Source: CAVSRC01 sp963750065 (lineage in GTDB: Bacteria; Pseudomonadota; Alphaproteobacteria; Rhizobiales; Kaistiaceae). From it: DNA of 64,000 nucleotides. Position numbers and translations under genes: made by a program. The stretch lies in assembly GCA_963750065.1 (NCBI GenBank), contig CAVVPK010000048.1:62001-126000 (forward strand), in the 5' to 3' direction. Position 1 is the first letter of the stretch, and every line of letters begins with the position of its first letter. The notes under the pieces are model-generated. The model did no database searches, was not told the DNA's origin, and saw only the letters and a list, made by a program, of their open reading frames with translations. Positions 52,363 to 61,504 of the stretch are shown here, piece by piece.

Positions 52363-53879
52363 GCCGCCACCGCCGTCATTGCACGCAACAGACTCTCTCT
52401 GCTCATTTCATCTCTCTCTATCTCCGTCACCGAAGCGCCGCCGCGCATGACAAACACCCGGTCCGCCAATCCGAGTACCTCGGTGAGATCGGACGTCACG
52501 ACCAAGCAGGCGCCGCCCGACGCCACATATTCGTCGAGCAGACGGTAGAATTCGGCGCGGGCGCCAACATCAACGCCAACGGTGGGCTCATCGATCAACA
52601 GCAGCTTTGTCGAGCGGGCCAGCCAGCGGCTGAGAACGACCTTCTGCTGATTACCGCCGCTCAAGGCGTCCACACTGACTGTCTCGGAAGGCGTCTTGAT
52701 GCTCAGCGCGCGGATCATCCGCTGCGCCAGATTCTTCTCGCTGCTCGCGGAAATGAAGCCGCCCCGCGCCAGCCGCCCCTCACCCCCCAACGCGATATTG
52801 GCCGACACGCTAAGGTCCAGGACCAGGCCCTGTTCCTTGCGATCCTCAGTGACCAATCCAAGTCCGGCGCTGATGCAGTGGCGCGGCGAGCGCGGCAAGA
52901 ACGGAACGCCATTCAAGAGGATACGGCCCCCCGAGAATCCGTCCAACCCGAAGATCACTCTTAGCAATTCGGTGCGGCCCGAGCCGACCAAACCAGCGAT
53001 GCAAACGATCTCGCCTCGCCGCACTTTGAGATCGACGCCCTTGAGCTTGGACGAGCGCAAGTCCGAAACTTCGAGCACCAACTCATTCGAGGGCGTGCGG
53101 CTGCGTGGATAGCCGTCGTCGAGCGTTCGCCCTATCATATGGTGGATCACGGCCTGGACATCTTTGAGCGCCACCTGATGCGCAACGACCGCTCCGTCGC
53201 GCAGGATGGTCACCTCGTCGCTCAGTTCCAACGCGCTGTCGAGATCGTGGCTGATGTAGACGATGGCGAACCCGCTTTCACGCAAGCGCCGGATCTGCGC
53301 GAATAGCGCATCACATTCGGGCGGAGTCAGCGAAGTAGTCGGCTCGTCGAAAATGATCATGCGGGCGTTGCGCCCGATCGCCCGCGCGATCTCCAGGCGT
53401 TGCTGGGCCGCCGGACTGAGATTCTCGACCCGTACAGTGGGGTCGACATCGAGCCCTACCTCAGCGAGCAGGCGCCGTGCCCGCTTTTCCCAGGCCGCCC
53501 GTTGAAAGATGCCCCACGTCGGGCCGAGCCGGCCGAGAAACAAGTTCTCGGCGACCGAGAGATTGTTGACCAGTGTACGCTGCTGATGGACCACTGCGAT
53601 GCCCGCGTGCTCGGCGTCGACCGGCGCGCGCAGTCGCACGGGGCGCCCATCGATAAGGATTTCGCCTTCGTCGAGCGAATAGATACCGGTGATGATTTTG
53701 ACCAAGGTCGACTTTCCGGCTCCGTTCTCTCCGAGCAGGGCATGAACCCTGCCCGGAAAGAAGGAGATGGAGACCGCCCGCGAAGCGACCACGCCCGGGA
53801 ATCTCTTCACGACTCCCCGCAGCTCGACCAACGGTGCGGCATCAGTCATTAAGGTCGCTCGCTCCGGCGTCGCACGCAT
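52359..53879 (-). CDS. CUT2 (Rbs-type) sugar ABC transporter ATPase
   Basis: A two-domain ATPase of 506 residues. Domain 1: Walker A GENGAGKS (50-57), Walker B IFDEP (D178, E179), switch His 211. Domain 2: GLVGSGRTE (~296-304), LSGGNQQ (405-411), Walker B IDEP (E430). All expected residues for an RbsA/XylG-type protein are present. The ATG at 53879 has AGGTG nearby; an ATG at 53849 (MTDAAPL) fits the family start equally well but lacks a ribosome-binding site. Confidence 0.9.
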   Translation of the reverse strand: MRATPERATLMTDAAPLVELRGVVKRFPGVVASRAVSISFFPGRVHALLGENGAGKSTLVKIITGIYSLDEGEILIDGRPVRLRAPVDAEHAGIAVVHQQRTLVNNLSVAENLFLGRLGPTWGIFQRAAWEKRARRLLAEVGLDVDPTVRVENLSPAAQQRLEIARAIGRNARMIIFDEPTTSLTPPECDALFAQIRRLRESGFAIVYISHDLDSALELSDEVTILRDGAVVAHQVALKDVQAVIHHMIGRTLDDGYPRSRTPSNELVLEVSDLRSSKLKGVDLKVRRGEIVCIAGLVGSGRTELLRVIFGLDGFSGGRILLNGVPFLPRSPRHCISAGLGLVTEDRKEQGLVLDLSVSANIALGGEGRLARGGFISASSEKNLAQRMIRALSIKTPSETVSVDALSGGNQQKVVLSRWLARSTKLLLIDEPTVGVDVGARAEFYRLLDEYVASGGACLVVTSDLTEVLGLADRVFVMRGGASVTEIERDEMSRESLLRAMTAVAA

Positions 53880-53896
53880 TACACCTATTTTTTCAT

Positions 53897-54823
53897 TTAC
53901 TTAGCGTAGTTGGACTGGTCGACGAGCACCACCGGCACCGGGATGAGTTTGTCGACCTTCTCGCCGTTGAGGACCGCCAGCGCGGTCTTGGTGACGATCT
54001 TGCCAATCTGCTCCGGGTCCTGAGCGACGGAAGCCTTGAACGCCGAGTTGCCTTTTGCGATCTCGGCGATGCCCTCGCTGCTCGCGTCGAAGCCGATGAT
54101 GCTTACCTTGTCTTGCCGGCCCGCCGCGATGACTGCCTGCAGGGCGCCAAGCGCCATTTCGTCGTTCACCGCGAAGATGCCGGTCACATTGGGATGAGCC
54201 TGGAGCAGATCCTCGGCAACCGCCTGCGCCTTCTCACGCTTGGAATCGCCGCTCTGGCTCGCAACAACCTTGAGGTTAGGCGCGACCTGCGCAAGCTTGG
54301 CGACAAATCCCTTCTCGCGGTCGACGACGGAAACGATCGCAGGATTGTCGATCACGAAGACCTCGCCTTTGCCGCCGAGCAGGTCCGCCATCTTTTGCGC
54401 GGCAATTTCACCACCTTCGTAGTTGTCCGAAGCGATGTGGGCGACCTGGCCGATGTCTTTGGTGATGGCGATGTCGACCGTGATCAGCGGAATGTGAGCG
54501 CTCGTCACCAGCCGGCCCTCGGCCTCGGCCGCCGTCGAATCGATCGGAACGATGGTCACCAGGTCGACCTTTTTGGCGACAAAGTCTTCCATTTGCGCGG
54601 TCTGCGCAGCCAGATCGCCGTTCGGATCCCTGAAATCGAAGACGACTTTGTCGCCGCCCGCCTCTTTCATCCCCTTTTCGATATCCTGGTAGAATTCGAA
54701 ACTGCGGCTGTAGGTGCTGGCGCCGATCTTGTACGGGTCCGCGGCCGATGCGGGGCCAAAGGAAGTCGCAAGAGCGAGCGCGCTCACTGCGAGCGCCGCC
54801 CCGAACTTGATGTCCAATCTCAT
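53897..54823 (-). CDS. CUT2 sugar ABC transporter substrate-binding protein (RbsB-like)
   Basis: A 308-residue periplasmic binding protein. The ATG at 54823 follows AAAGGAACAGATA; a signal peptide ends near GPASAADPY (about residue 27). YKIGASTYSRSFEFYQDIEKG and GIFAVNDEMALGALQAVIAAG are typical of the RbsB family. The frame is open well upstream, but that part crosses the operator and promoter. First gene of the importer-deacylase operon. Confidence 0.9.
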   Translation of the reverse strand: MRLDIKFGAALAVSALALATSFGPASAADPYKIGASTYSRSFEFYQDIEKGMKEAGGDKVVFDFRDPNGDLAAQTAQMEDFVAKKVDLVTIVPIDSTAAEAEGRLVTSAHIPLITVDIAITKDIGQVAHIASDNYEGGEIAAQKMADLLGGKGEVFVIDNPAIVSVVDREKGFVAKLAQVAPNLKVVASQSGDSKREKAQAVAEDLLQAHPNVTGIFAVNDEMALGALQAVIAAGRQDKVSIIGFDASSEGIAEIAKGNSAFKASVAQDPEQIGKIVTKTALAVLNGEKVDKLIPVPVVLVDQSNYAK

Positions 54824-54889
54824 TATCTGTTCCTTTCTATCCGGTGGAGTAGGCGTAGGCGTATGGAACTGTAGGCCTAGACAAATCGT

Positions 54890-54918
54890 ATTTGAAATCG
54901 ATTTCACGCCAATGTCAA
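54890..54918 (-). promoter_or_regulatory. Promoter with operator palindrome in the spacer
   Basis: On the minus strand TTGACA (54918-54913), a 17-base spacer and TCAAAT (54895-54890) form a good sigma70-type promoter for the binding-protein gene. The perfect palindrome TGAAATCGATTTCA (54893-54906) fills the spacer and touches the -10 box, so a bound LacI-family repressor would block RNA polymerase directly. The LacI gene at the operon end (48236-49246) is the likely source. Confidence 0.7.
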
Positions 54919-55009
54919 TGTTGTCCATCACCAGCGCCAATGAGACAGATTTAGCGAGTTGAGGACGGGAGGATTTCCGGCTCATCGTATCCCTTGAAGG
55001 GAGCGAAGA

Positions 55010-55382
55010 TGAGCGGCAGGCGATCGAGAAGCTGGCGAAGGTCGTTGACGGCAAGGGGGTTGCGGTTCAGGCGAACCGCGACGCCGAGGTGACGAAGCTG
55101 CATGCCAAGATCGGCCCGCTCGTGGTGGAGCGCGATTTTTTGGCCAAAGCCTTCAATCATCGGAGAAGAAGGATAATCGATCCCGGTCACCCACGGCTCT
55201 CCATTGTCCGCCAATGTGAACTCGCCTCGATTTCGCGGGCCTCGTTCTACCGCTCGCCAGCGGCGAGAACCTCGCGCTGGATCGGCTACTACAACGCCTC
55301 GCGCGCGCACTCTTCGTTCGGCGGCAGGACGCCCAACGAGGTCTATGCCATCGACGGCAGGCAGGAGAAATTGGCGGCGTAA
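55010..55382 (+). mobile_element. IS3-family insertion sequence remnant
   Basis: One short frame strings together pieces of an IS3-group transposase. ERQAIEKLAKVV...AKIGPLVVERDFLAKA (about 55010-55150) is the end of OrfA; DPGHPRLSIVRQCELASISR and ASFYRSP (about 55180-55262) is the start of OrfB; GYYNASRAHSSFGGRTPNEV (about 55280-55350) is its C terminus. Most of OrfB, including the DDE catalytic part, has been deleted. Terminal repeats were not recognised. The element is dead. Confidence 0.78.
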
Positions 55383-55434
55383 TCAAACCCAGAATCCACC
55401 TTAGCAAAGGCGCCAGGCTGTCTCATCAGGCGCT

Positions 55435-56211
55435 TCAGCCATGGGCCCATCCGCCGTCGACAAGGAAATCCTGGCCGCTGATCATGCGGCTGTCATCGGC
55501 GCCGAGAAACAGCGCCATGCGCGCGATGTCGGCAGGATAGACCCGCCCCTTCAGCGCCTGCGAGGCGTCGATGAGGCGGCTCTGCTCGTCGCCGACCCAG
55601 CGGGTCAGTTGCCGCTCGGTCATCGTCCAACCAGGCACCAGTGTATTGACCCGGATGCTGTGCTGACCGAGCTCCTTGGCCAGCGATCTCGAAAGGCCGT
55701 GGACGCCCGCCTTGGACGCGGTATAGGGGGAAAGTTCGGACAACATGATCATCCAGCTGAACGAGCCCAGGTTGATGATCGATCCGCCGGACATGGCGAT
55801 CATGCCGGGTATGACAGCCTGGGCGGCGAAAAAGGAATGCCGCAGATTGACGGCGAGGCCGGCCTCCCAGACTTCCGGCGTGATCTCATTCCACTTGTGG
55901 CGCTGGTCATTGGCGGCGTTGTTGACGAGCACTCCGCAGGGGCCATGGGTGGCGGCGAAATCGGCGATGGCTGCCTGGTAGGCCACGACGTCGGTGACAT
56001 CGCATTGGATGAAGCGCACGCTCCGCCCGTCCGCTGCCAGTTCGGCCTGCAAGGCCTCGCCTGCCGCGACCGCGATGTCGACGAAACCAACCTTGCTGCC
56101 TTGAGCGGCGAAGGCGCGGACGAGACCCTCGCCGATACCTGTCGCCCCGCCCGAAATCACCACGGGCCTGCCTGCAAGGCTCGGATAGATGGCAAAATTA
56201 TCGTCCGGCAT
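55435..56211 (-). CDS. Short-chain dehydrogenase/reductase
   Basis: A 258-residue classical SDR. GGATGIG (21-27) binds the cofactor, VNNAA (96-100) is the structural motif, and S150, Y163 and K167 form the catalytic set (GSFSW...YTASK). The C-terminal GQDFLVDGGW is standard. GGGAGGG stands 7 bases before the ATG at 56211. It lies 74 bases downstream of the iron-type alcohol dehydrogenase in the same direction and probably acts on a sugar or polyol. Confidence 0.88.
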   Translation of the reverse strand: MPDDNFAIYPSLAGRPVVISGGATGIGEGLVRAFAAQGSKVGFVDIAVAAGEALQAELAADGRSVRFIQCDVTDVVAYQAAIADFAATHGPCGVLVNNAANDQRHKWNEITPEVWEAGLAVNLRHSFFAAQAVIPGMIAMSGGSIINLGSFSWMIMLSELSPYTASKAGVHGLSRSLAKELGQHSIRVNTLVPGWTMTERQLTRWVGDEQSRLIDASQALKGRVYPADIARMALFLGADDSRMISGQDFLVDGGWAHG

Positions 56212-56284
56212 GGCTCTTCCCTCCCTCATGCGGCGCTTCAACGCCCCGCGGCGGCAGGGCGTTCGCCGACGTTCGTGAAGCGCC

Positions 56285-57412
56285 TCAGCTCGCCACGGAC
56301 TCGAGGAGCCGAAGATAATCGGCAGCCGTCAGCGTGACCGGGTTGGTTGCGTGACTGTGGTCGGCCAGCGCGTTCTCCACCACGTTGGGAAAGACGGCCG
56401 GCGAGACGCCAAGTGCTGCCAGGTTCGAGGGAATGCCGATACGGGCGTTGAGCGCCTCGAGTTCGGCCGCAAGGTCGGCCGAGGCGGCCAGGCCCATGCT
56501 GGCCTTGAGGCGCGCGAGCTTGTCGCCGACATGCGGCGCGTTGACCCGCACGACGGCAGGCATGAAGATGGCGTTGAGGGTGCCATGGTGCAGCTGCAGG
56601 TCGTGCAGCCCGCCCAGCGCGTGGCTCAGTGAGTGCACCGCGCCCAGACCTTTTTGGAACGACAGGCCGCCCTCAAGCGCTGCCATCATCATTTCGCTGC
56701 GTGCTGTCAGATTGGCACCATCGTTCACCGCCCGTTCGAGATTGCGCCAGATGCGACCAGCGCCGTCGAGTGCGATGGCCTCGGCCGGCGGGTTGAAGCG
56801 CGGCGAGAACAGAGTCTCGATGCAGTGCGACAGCGCGTCCAGCCCGGTAGCAGCGGTCAGCCAGGACGGCAGGTTCAGGGTCAGCTCGGGGTCGCAGATT
56901 ACCCGCTTGGGGATGAGATTGGGGCTGATGAAGCCGAGCTTGCGCCCGTCTGCCAGGGTCAGGAGAGCGGCTCGACCGACCTCGGCCCCGGTTCCCGCTG
57001 TAGTCGGAATGGCAATCACCGGCGGGACATCGGGACGGATGCGCGCGGCGCCGCCGAAGATTGCTGCATATTGCTCCAAAGGGTGCTCATGCGTCGCCAG
57101 CAACCCGACCCCCTTGGCCAGGTCGATCGGCGAACCGCCGCCCACGGCGACAATGCCGTCGGCGCCAAGATCCCGACAGGCCTCAAGACCAGCAAGGACC
57201 GCTGTCTCTGTGGGATTGGGCGGGACGTCGAGGAAGCGGCCGGCGTTCGGCCCGAGATGCACGGCAACGCGATCAACCAGCCCGGTCGCCAGCAGGCCCC
57301 TGTCGCTGACCAGCAGCGGCCGCTCAAGGCGCAGCGCCTCGACCGTGGCAGGCAGCGTTTCGAGCACGCCCGAGCCGAACTCAATGCTGGAGAGATAGGT
57401 TATCGTCGCCAT
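56285..57412 (-). CDS. Iron-containing alcohol dehydrogenase
   Basis: A 375-residue group III alcohol dehydrogenase. The NAD loop is GGGSPID (91-97); predicted metal ligands are D192 and H196 (LDALSHCIE), H260 (VHSLSHALGG) and H276 (LHHG). The spacing between the last two ligands is about two residues longer than in FucO. The ATG at 57412 is chosen because the family begins there; a longer frame runs through the divergent promoter. Maleylacetate reductase or polyol dehydrogenase activity cannot be told apart from sequence. Confidence 0.87.
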   Translation of the reverse strand: MATITYLSSIEFGSGVLETLPATVEALRLERPLLVSDRGLLATGLVDRVAVHLGPNAGRFLDVPPNPTETAVLAGLEACRDLGADGIVAVGGGSPIDLAKGVGLLATHEHPLEQYAAIFGGAARIRPDVPPVIAIPTTAGTGAEVGRAALLTLADGRKLGFISPNLIPKRVICDPELTLNLPSWLTAATGLDALSHCIETLFSPRFNPPAEAIALDGAGRIWRNLERAVNDGANLTARSEMMMAALEGGLSFQKGLGAVHSLSHALGGLHDLQLHHGTLNAIFMPAVVRVNAPHVGDKLARLKASMGLAASADLAAELEALNARIGIPSNLAALGVSPAVFPNVVENALADHSHATNPVTLTAADYLRLLESVAS

Positions 57413-57553
57413 GTCGCCCCGACTGTCCAATGGCAGGCGTGTGCCTGGGCCGCTGACACAAAGACCCCGGCAACGCGATGTGGCCGTCCCCGCGCGCAGC
57501 CGCCGGCCGCACACCCCTCCCGCAGGTATTGACCGGGTCCAAGCATCACGTTT

Positions 57554-57565
57554 AACGTTAACGTT
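57554..57565. promoter_or_regulatory. AACGTTAACGTT palindrome, operator shared with 60067-60107
   Basis: A perfect 12-base palindrome within TTTAACGTTAACGTTGA, 30 bases upstream of the aldo/keto reductase ATG and about 140 bases upstream of the divergent alcohol dehydrogenase. The same TTTAACGTTnACGT pattern occurs twice in the divergent promoter at 60067-60107. Confidence 0.6.
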
Positions 57566-57595
57566 GATTTGGGCGGCAATCAAGAGAGAGGCCTG

Positions 57596-58534
57596 ATGTC
57601 AGGAGTGCTGTCAACGCGGGTTCCGCTCGGTCGAACTGGACTGCAGGTGTCGCGCATCTGCATCGGCACCAGTCCGCTTGCCAGCATGCCGCAATTGTAC
57701 GGCTACGCGGTGGATTTGCCGCGCGCACTCGAGACGCTGCGCGCGGTGTGGTCGAGCCCGTTCAATTTTGTCGACACCTCGAATGGCTACGGAGACGGTC
57801 GGGCCGAACAAGCGATCGGCCGCTCGCTGCGCGAGATCGGCGGTCTGCCGGAAGGATTCGTGCTGGCCAGCAAGGTCGACCCCTTGCCGGGGTCGCACGT
57901 CTTTTCCGGAGAACGGGTGCGCCGCTCAGCCGAGGAGAGCCTCGAGCGGCTGAACCTGACGACGTTTCAGTTGCTGTACCTGCACGACCCCGACTTGCAC
58001 ATGGACTATGCGGCCAGCATGCGTCGGGAAGGGGCAGTCGCGGCGCTGCACACGCTCAAGGAGGAAGGCATCGCACAGGCGATCGGTGTCGCCACCGGCT
58101 CGCTGCGTTTCCTCAACGACTATCTGTCGACGGGCATCTTCGACGTCATCCTCAATCACAATCACTACACGCTGATCGAGCGCGACGCCGAGGTCCTGAT
58201 CGAGGCATGCGCATCCCGCGGCGTGGCTTTTGTCAACGCGGCGCCATATGGCGGCGGCATCCTGGCGCGCGGGGCGAGCAAGGGGGCCAAGTACGCCTAT
58301 GCGCCGGCCGACGACCGGCGGCTGGCCCAGGTCACACAAATGCAGAAGGCGTGCGCCGGGCACGACGTACCGCTGGCGGCGGCGGCATTGCAGTTCTCGC
58401 TGCGCGACAACAGGATCGCCTCGACCGTCATCGGCATTTCGTCGCCGGCACGTGTCGCGGAGACGATTGCGCTCGCCGCGCATCCGATTCCCGCGGTGCT
58501 TTGGGACGAGCTCGAGAACATCTGGCGCGGATAA
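57596..58534 (+). CDS. Aldo/keto reductase (D-threo-aldose dehydrogenase-like)
   Basis: A 312-residue TIM-barrel oxidoreductase. The catalytic tetrad is D60, Y65, K93 and H130 (FNFVDTSNGYGDG, ASKVDP, YLHDPD). The N terminus (LGRTGLQVSRICIGTSPLA) and NHNHYTLIERDAEVLIEAC match the L-fucose/D-threo-aldose 1-dehydrogenase group. AGAGAGG precedes the ATG at 57596. An AACGTT operator stands just upstream, linking it to the GH5 and importer genes on its right. Confidence 0.87.
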   Translation: MSGVLSTRVPLGRTGLQVSRICIGTSPLASMPQLYGYAVDLPRALETLRAVWSSPFNFVDTSNGYGDGRAEQAIGRSLREIGGLPEGFVLASKVDPLPGSHVFSGERVRRSAEESLERLNLTTFQLLYLHDPDLHMDYAASMRREGAVAALHTLKEEGIAQAIGVATGSLRFLNDYLSTGIFDVILNHNHYTLIERDAEVLIEACASRGVAFVNAAPYGGGILARGASKGAKYAYAPADDRRLAQVTQMQKACAGHDVPLAAAALQFSLRDNRIASTVIGISSPARVAETIALAAHPIPAVLWDELENIWRG

Positions 58535-58573
58535 GGCGCAAACCTGAGACCGGCGACCTGCCCGGCCTGCCGC

Positions 58574-59992
58574 TTACCGGCCCGGAATGACCGGCGCCCG
58601 CGCCGCGCGGGCAATGATATCGGCAACCGGCTGGCGCACGATGCAGTTGGCGAAGGAGAAGCTCTCGGCCAGGTCCACGATCATCTCGTCAGTCAACTTG
58701 CTGCCATCAAACCGGCGCGCGAAATCAATCAACATGGGCTCGGCAAGCAGGATGTTGCGCACGAGCGTCGCGATGTAGTCGGCGCGGCCGAAGGGATAGG
58801 GATCAAAATCCGGGAATTCCCGCTCGAAGATGTCCTCTATGGGCTGGATCACTTGCCGGATCTCGGCATCGGTCGAGCCCCAACCGTCAACCCCGAGCCG
58901 CCTCTTCTTTTCGACAATAGGCGCGACCGCCTGCATCCAGGGCGATTCCGGATCGGCAAAGACCAGACCCTGTCCGCCGACGTCCTTGTAGGCCCACAGC
59001 GCCCATCCGGCGCCGTGCTCATTGTAGATAGCAAGTTCGTCTTCGAGCAGCTGGTAGCGTTGCTCGAGGTTGTCGGCCTGGCGGGGAAACAGCGGACCGC
59101 ATTCGCCGATCCAGATAGGCAGGCCGGCGTCCCGCATGAACTCCGTGCGGCTTCGGAACGTGGCCCGTACCTGATCGCGGTCGACGAAGACGCCACGCGA
59201 AATGCCGGGATAAGGGCCTCCGTCGGCGAATCCCGGCAGGTGGTAATCGTGGGCAACGAAGACGGCGTTGCCGTAGTCGCCGGCGGCAAAGGCCGAGAAA
59301 TCCGTGGCGTAGCGATTGCCGTCGACGAAAATGATGTGCCGGTCGTCAACCTGACGAATGGCCGTGACGGTTCGGTCGTAAAACGCCTTCATGGCCTGGT
59401 GAGTGATGTCGCCAGGTTCGTTGAGGAGATTGTAGCCGGCAACCGCCGGCTCATCCCTGTAGCGCTGCGCCAGTGTCACCCACAGACGTGTCGCCCGCTC
59501 CTGGAAGTGCGGATGCTCCCAGAAGATTGCGACATGCGTGCGGTTGTCCGAGTGCCAGTGCTGGTTCTGGGAGCCGGGCACCGCGTGCAGATCGAGTACG
59601 ACGTAGATGCCGCTCTTGGCGCAGGCGGCGATCGCGCGATCGAGTTCGCGGAAGCCCTCTTCTTTGTATTCCAGCGGTCGGCTGTCGTCCTCGAAGCGGC
59701 GATAGTTGAAGGGGATGCGGACGCAATTGAGCCCGATCGACGCCAAATAGGCTGCATCGTCCTCGCCGAAGAAGCTCTGGTAGAAGGTGTCGAAGAACAA
59801 TTCGTACTTGGCCGGCCCGAGGGCTTGCCGCAGAGCGGCCCTTTGTGCGGACTCGCTCGCCGGATAGCCGGTGAGGAAGTTCTCCATGTTGAGCCAGCCG
59901 CCGGCGTTGTAGCCGCGCAGTGAAATCGCTTGGCCCGTTGCGTCTACGATGCTGGCGCCACGGACCGAAAGAAGGGACTGGTGTCTGGACAA
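58574..59992 (-). CDS. Glycoside hydrolase family 5 (cellulase-type), cytosolic
   Basis: A 472-residue TIM-barrel glycosidase. The acid/base is E192 in LLNEP and the nucleophile E297 in IWIGECGP; LRGYNAGGWLNMENF near residue 25 and RIPFNYRRFE near 92 are typical of exo-beta-glucanase-like GH5 members. About 110 residues follow the barrel as a C-terminal region of unknown role. No signal peptide is present, so it acts on imported glycosides. The start is TTG at 59992 with GGAGGAG 7 bases upstream. It converges with the aldo/keto reductase and is divergent from the importer. Confidence 0.87.
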   Translation of the reverse strand: MSRHQSLLSVRGASIVDATGQAISLRGYNAGGWLNMENFLTGYPASESAQRAALRQALGPAKYELFFDTFYQSFFGEDDAAYLASIGLNCVRIPFNYRRFEDDSRPLEYKEEGFRELDRAIAACAKSGIYVVLDLHAVPGSQNQHWHSDNRTHVAIFWEHPHFQERATRLWVTLAQRYRDEPAVAGYNLLNEPGDITHQAMKAFYDRTVTAIRQVDDRHIIFVDGNRYATDFSAFAAGDYGNAVFVAHDYHLPGFADGGPYPGISRGVFVDRDQVRATFRSRTEFMRDAGLPIWIGECGPLFPRQADNLEQRYQLLEDELAIYNEHGAGWALWAYKDVGGQGLVFADPESPWMQAVAPIVEKKRRLGVDGWGSTDAEIRQVIQPIEDIFEREFPDFDPYPFGRADYIATLVRNILLAEPMLIDFARRFDGSKLTDEMIVDLAESFSFANCIVRQPVADIIARAARAPVIPGR

Positions 59993-60066
59993 CGCACTTC
60001 TCCTCCACTTCCGGCGGCGGGCCCACGCAGGTGTTCCGCCGACGGCCAGTGCGGATGCTTACGTGA

Positions 60067-60120
60067 TTTTACGTGAACGTTAAATGTTTTTTACGTGAAC
60101 GTTAAATTTTCGTGTTGACA
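60067..60120. promoter_or_regulatory. Two tandem 19-bp operator repeats and -35 box in divergent promoter
   Basis: TTTTACGTGAACGTTAAAT occurs identically at 60067-60085 and 60089-60107, spaced by 22 bases (two helical turns). A TTGACA box for the importer follows at 60115-60120; its -10 is unclear. The core matches the palindrome at 57554. Paired LacI-type sites between the GH5 and importer genes are the best reading. Confidence 0.65.
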
Positions 60121-60245
60121 AGGCGCTTCGTGCGGCGCCACGATCTCGCTGTCGATCGTCGCAGACCATCGCAGCCCACTGCGGAGCAAGAGGTCTTGCT
60201 GTATCGCGCCTCACATGGCGGCGTCGGTCAAATGGGAGGGAACTG

Positions 60246-61478
60246 ATGAGATTCAAGATTGCCACGGCGGTCTTCACCGCCACCATGCTGCTGGCTTCGG
60301 CAAGCATGGCCGCAGAAAAGACCACGCTCAACATCTGGCTGTTCGCCGATTGGACAACCGGGACGCAGGGCGACGAGCTCAAGCGTCAGATCGCCGAATT
60401 CGAGAAGCAGAATCCGAACATCGACATCCAGATCAGCGCCAAACAGTCGACCGAGATCATCGCAGGGCTGATCGCCAACGGCCGTTCACCCGGCGTCGAC
60501 GTGGTGGCCACCCAGTTGCGTGCCTCATCGCTTGTGCAGGCCGGCGTCCTCACCGACTTGACGCCGTACTGGGACGCCTCGCCTGACGCCTTCCGCAACC
60601 AGTTCACCAAGTCCTTCGTCAACGTGTTGACCAAGGGCGGCAAGCTGTTGGGCATTCCGTACACGACGACGGCTTCGGTGGTCTATCGCAACCTCAACGT
60701 CCTCAAGGCCGCCGGCATCGATCCCGCCGACCAGCCCAAGACCTGGGACGAGTGGCTGGCGCAGATGAAGAAGGTCAAGGACTCGGGCAACTACGCAATC
60801 GCCAATCAGTTGGTGGGCTGGTTCAATGTGACCAACTACTACGGCGGCGTACCAGGTGCCGTATTCGAACTGAAGGACGGCCAATCAACACTTGAACAGG
60901 ACAAGCTGACCAAGGCCCTCACCTTCATGAAGGCGACCCAGCCCTACGCGGCGCCGGTCGATTCCCTCGAACAGGGCGAACTGGACCTGTTCACCACGGA
61001 CAAGATGGCGTTCCTGGTTTCCGGTGCTTGGACCTACCCGTCGCTGGTGGCGGCCGAACCGCAGGGCCTCAAGTTCGATTCGATTGCCGTCCCCGGCGAA
61101 ACCGCAGCCAAGCACGGCGGCGTCTACGACGGCGAATTCTTCGGCATTCCGGTCGGCTCCGAGCACAAGGATGCCGCCTGGAAGCTCGTCACCTACCTGA
61201 CGGACGCGCCGCAGGCGGCAGCCTTCTCGGTGGTTGCCGGCCGCTTCATCGCCAACGACGTCGCGTTGCAGGATCCAGCCGTCAAAGCCAGCCCCTTCAT
61301 TCAGCAGCAGGCGGAGGTCATCAAGCAGACGATCAACGATGCGCCGTTCCTCGAGGCGGTTCCGGCCGATGCGCCCAACGCCTTCGCACAGGGCGCTTCC
61401 GATCTGAAGCAGGGCACTTCCACGCCCGAAGAGGCCGCCGCCACGATCATCAGCCAGTATAACGCGGCGCTGCAGTAG
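60246..61478 (+). CDS. CUT1 sugar ABC transporter substrate-binding protein
   Basis: A 410-residue periplasmic family 1 binding protein with signal peptide (core AVFTATMLLASA, cleavage near SMAAEKT, about residue 23) and mature start TTLNIWLFADW. GGGAGGGAACTG precedes the ATG. It belongs with the two permeases downstream; because the neighbouring GH5 enzyme is cytosolic, a beta-glycoside such as a short glucan or glycosylated polyol is a reasonable guess for the ligand. Confidence 0.9.
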   Translation: MRFKIATAVFTATMLLASASMAAEKTTLNIWLFADWTTGTQGDELKRQIAEFEKQNPNIDIQISAKQSTEIIAGLIANGRSPGVDVVATQLRASSLVQAGVLTDLTPYWDASPDAFRNQFTKSFVNVLTKGGKLLGIPYTTTASVVYRNLNVLKAAGIDPADQPKTWDEWLAQMKKVKDSGNYAIANQLVGWFNVTNYYGGVPGAVFELKDGQSTLEQDKLTKALTFMKATQPYAAPVDSLEQGELDLFTTDKMAFLVSGAWTYPSLVAAEPQGLKFDSIAVPGETAAKHGGVYDGEFFGIPVGSEHKDAAWKLVTYLTDAPQAAAFSVVAGRFIANDVALQDPAVKASPFIQQQAEVIKQTINDAPFLEAVPADAPNAFAQGASDLKQGTSTPEEAAATIISQYNAALQ

Positions 61479-61504
61479 ACGGGCAGCCGACCGGGAGCGC
61501 GTAG

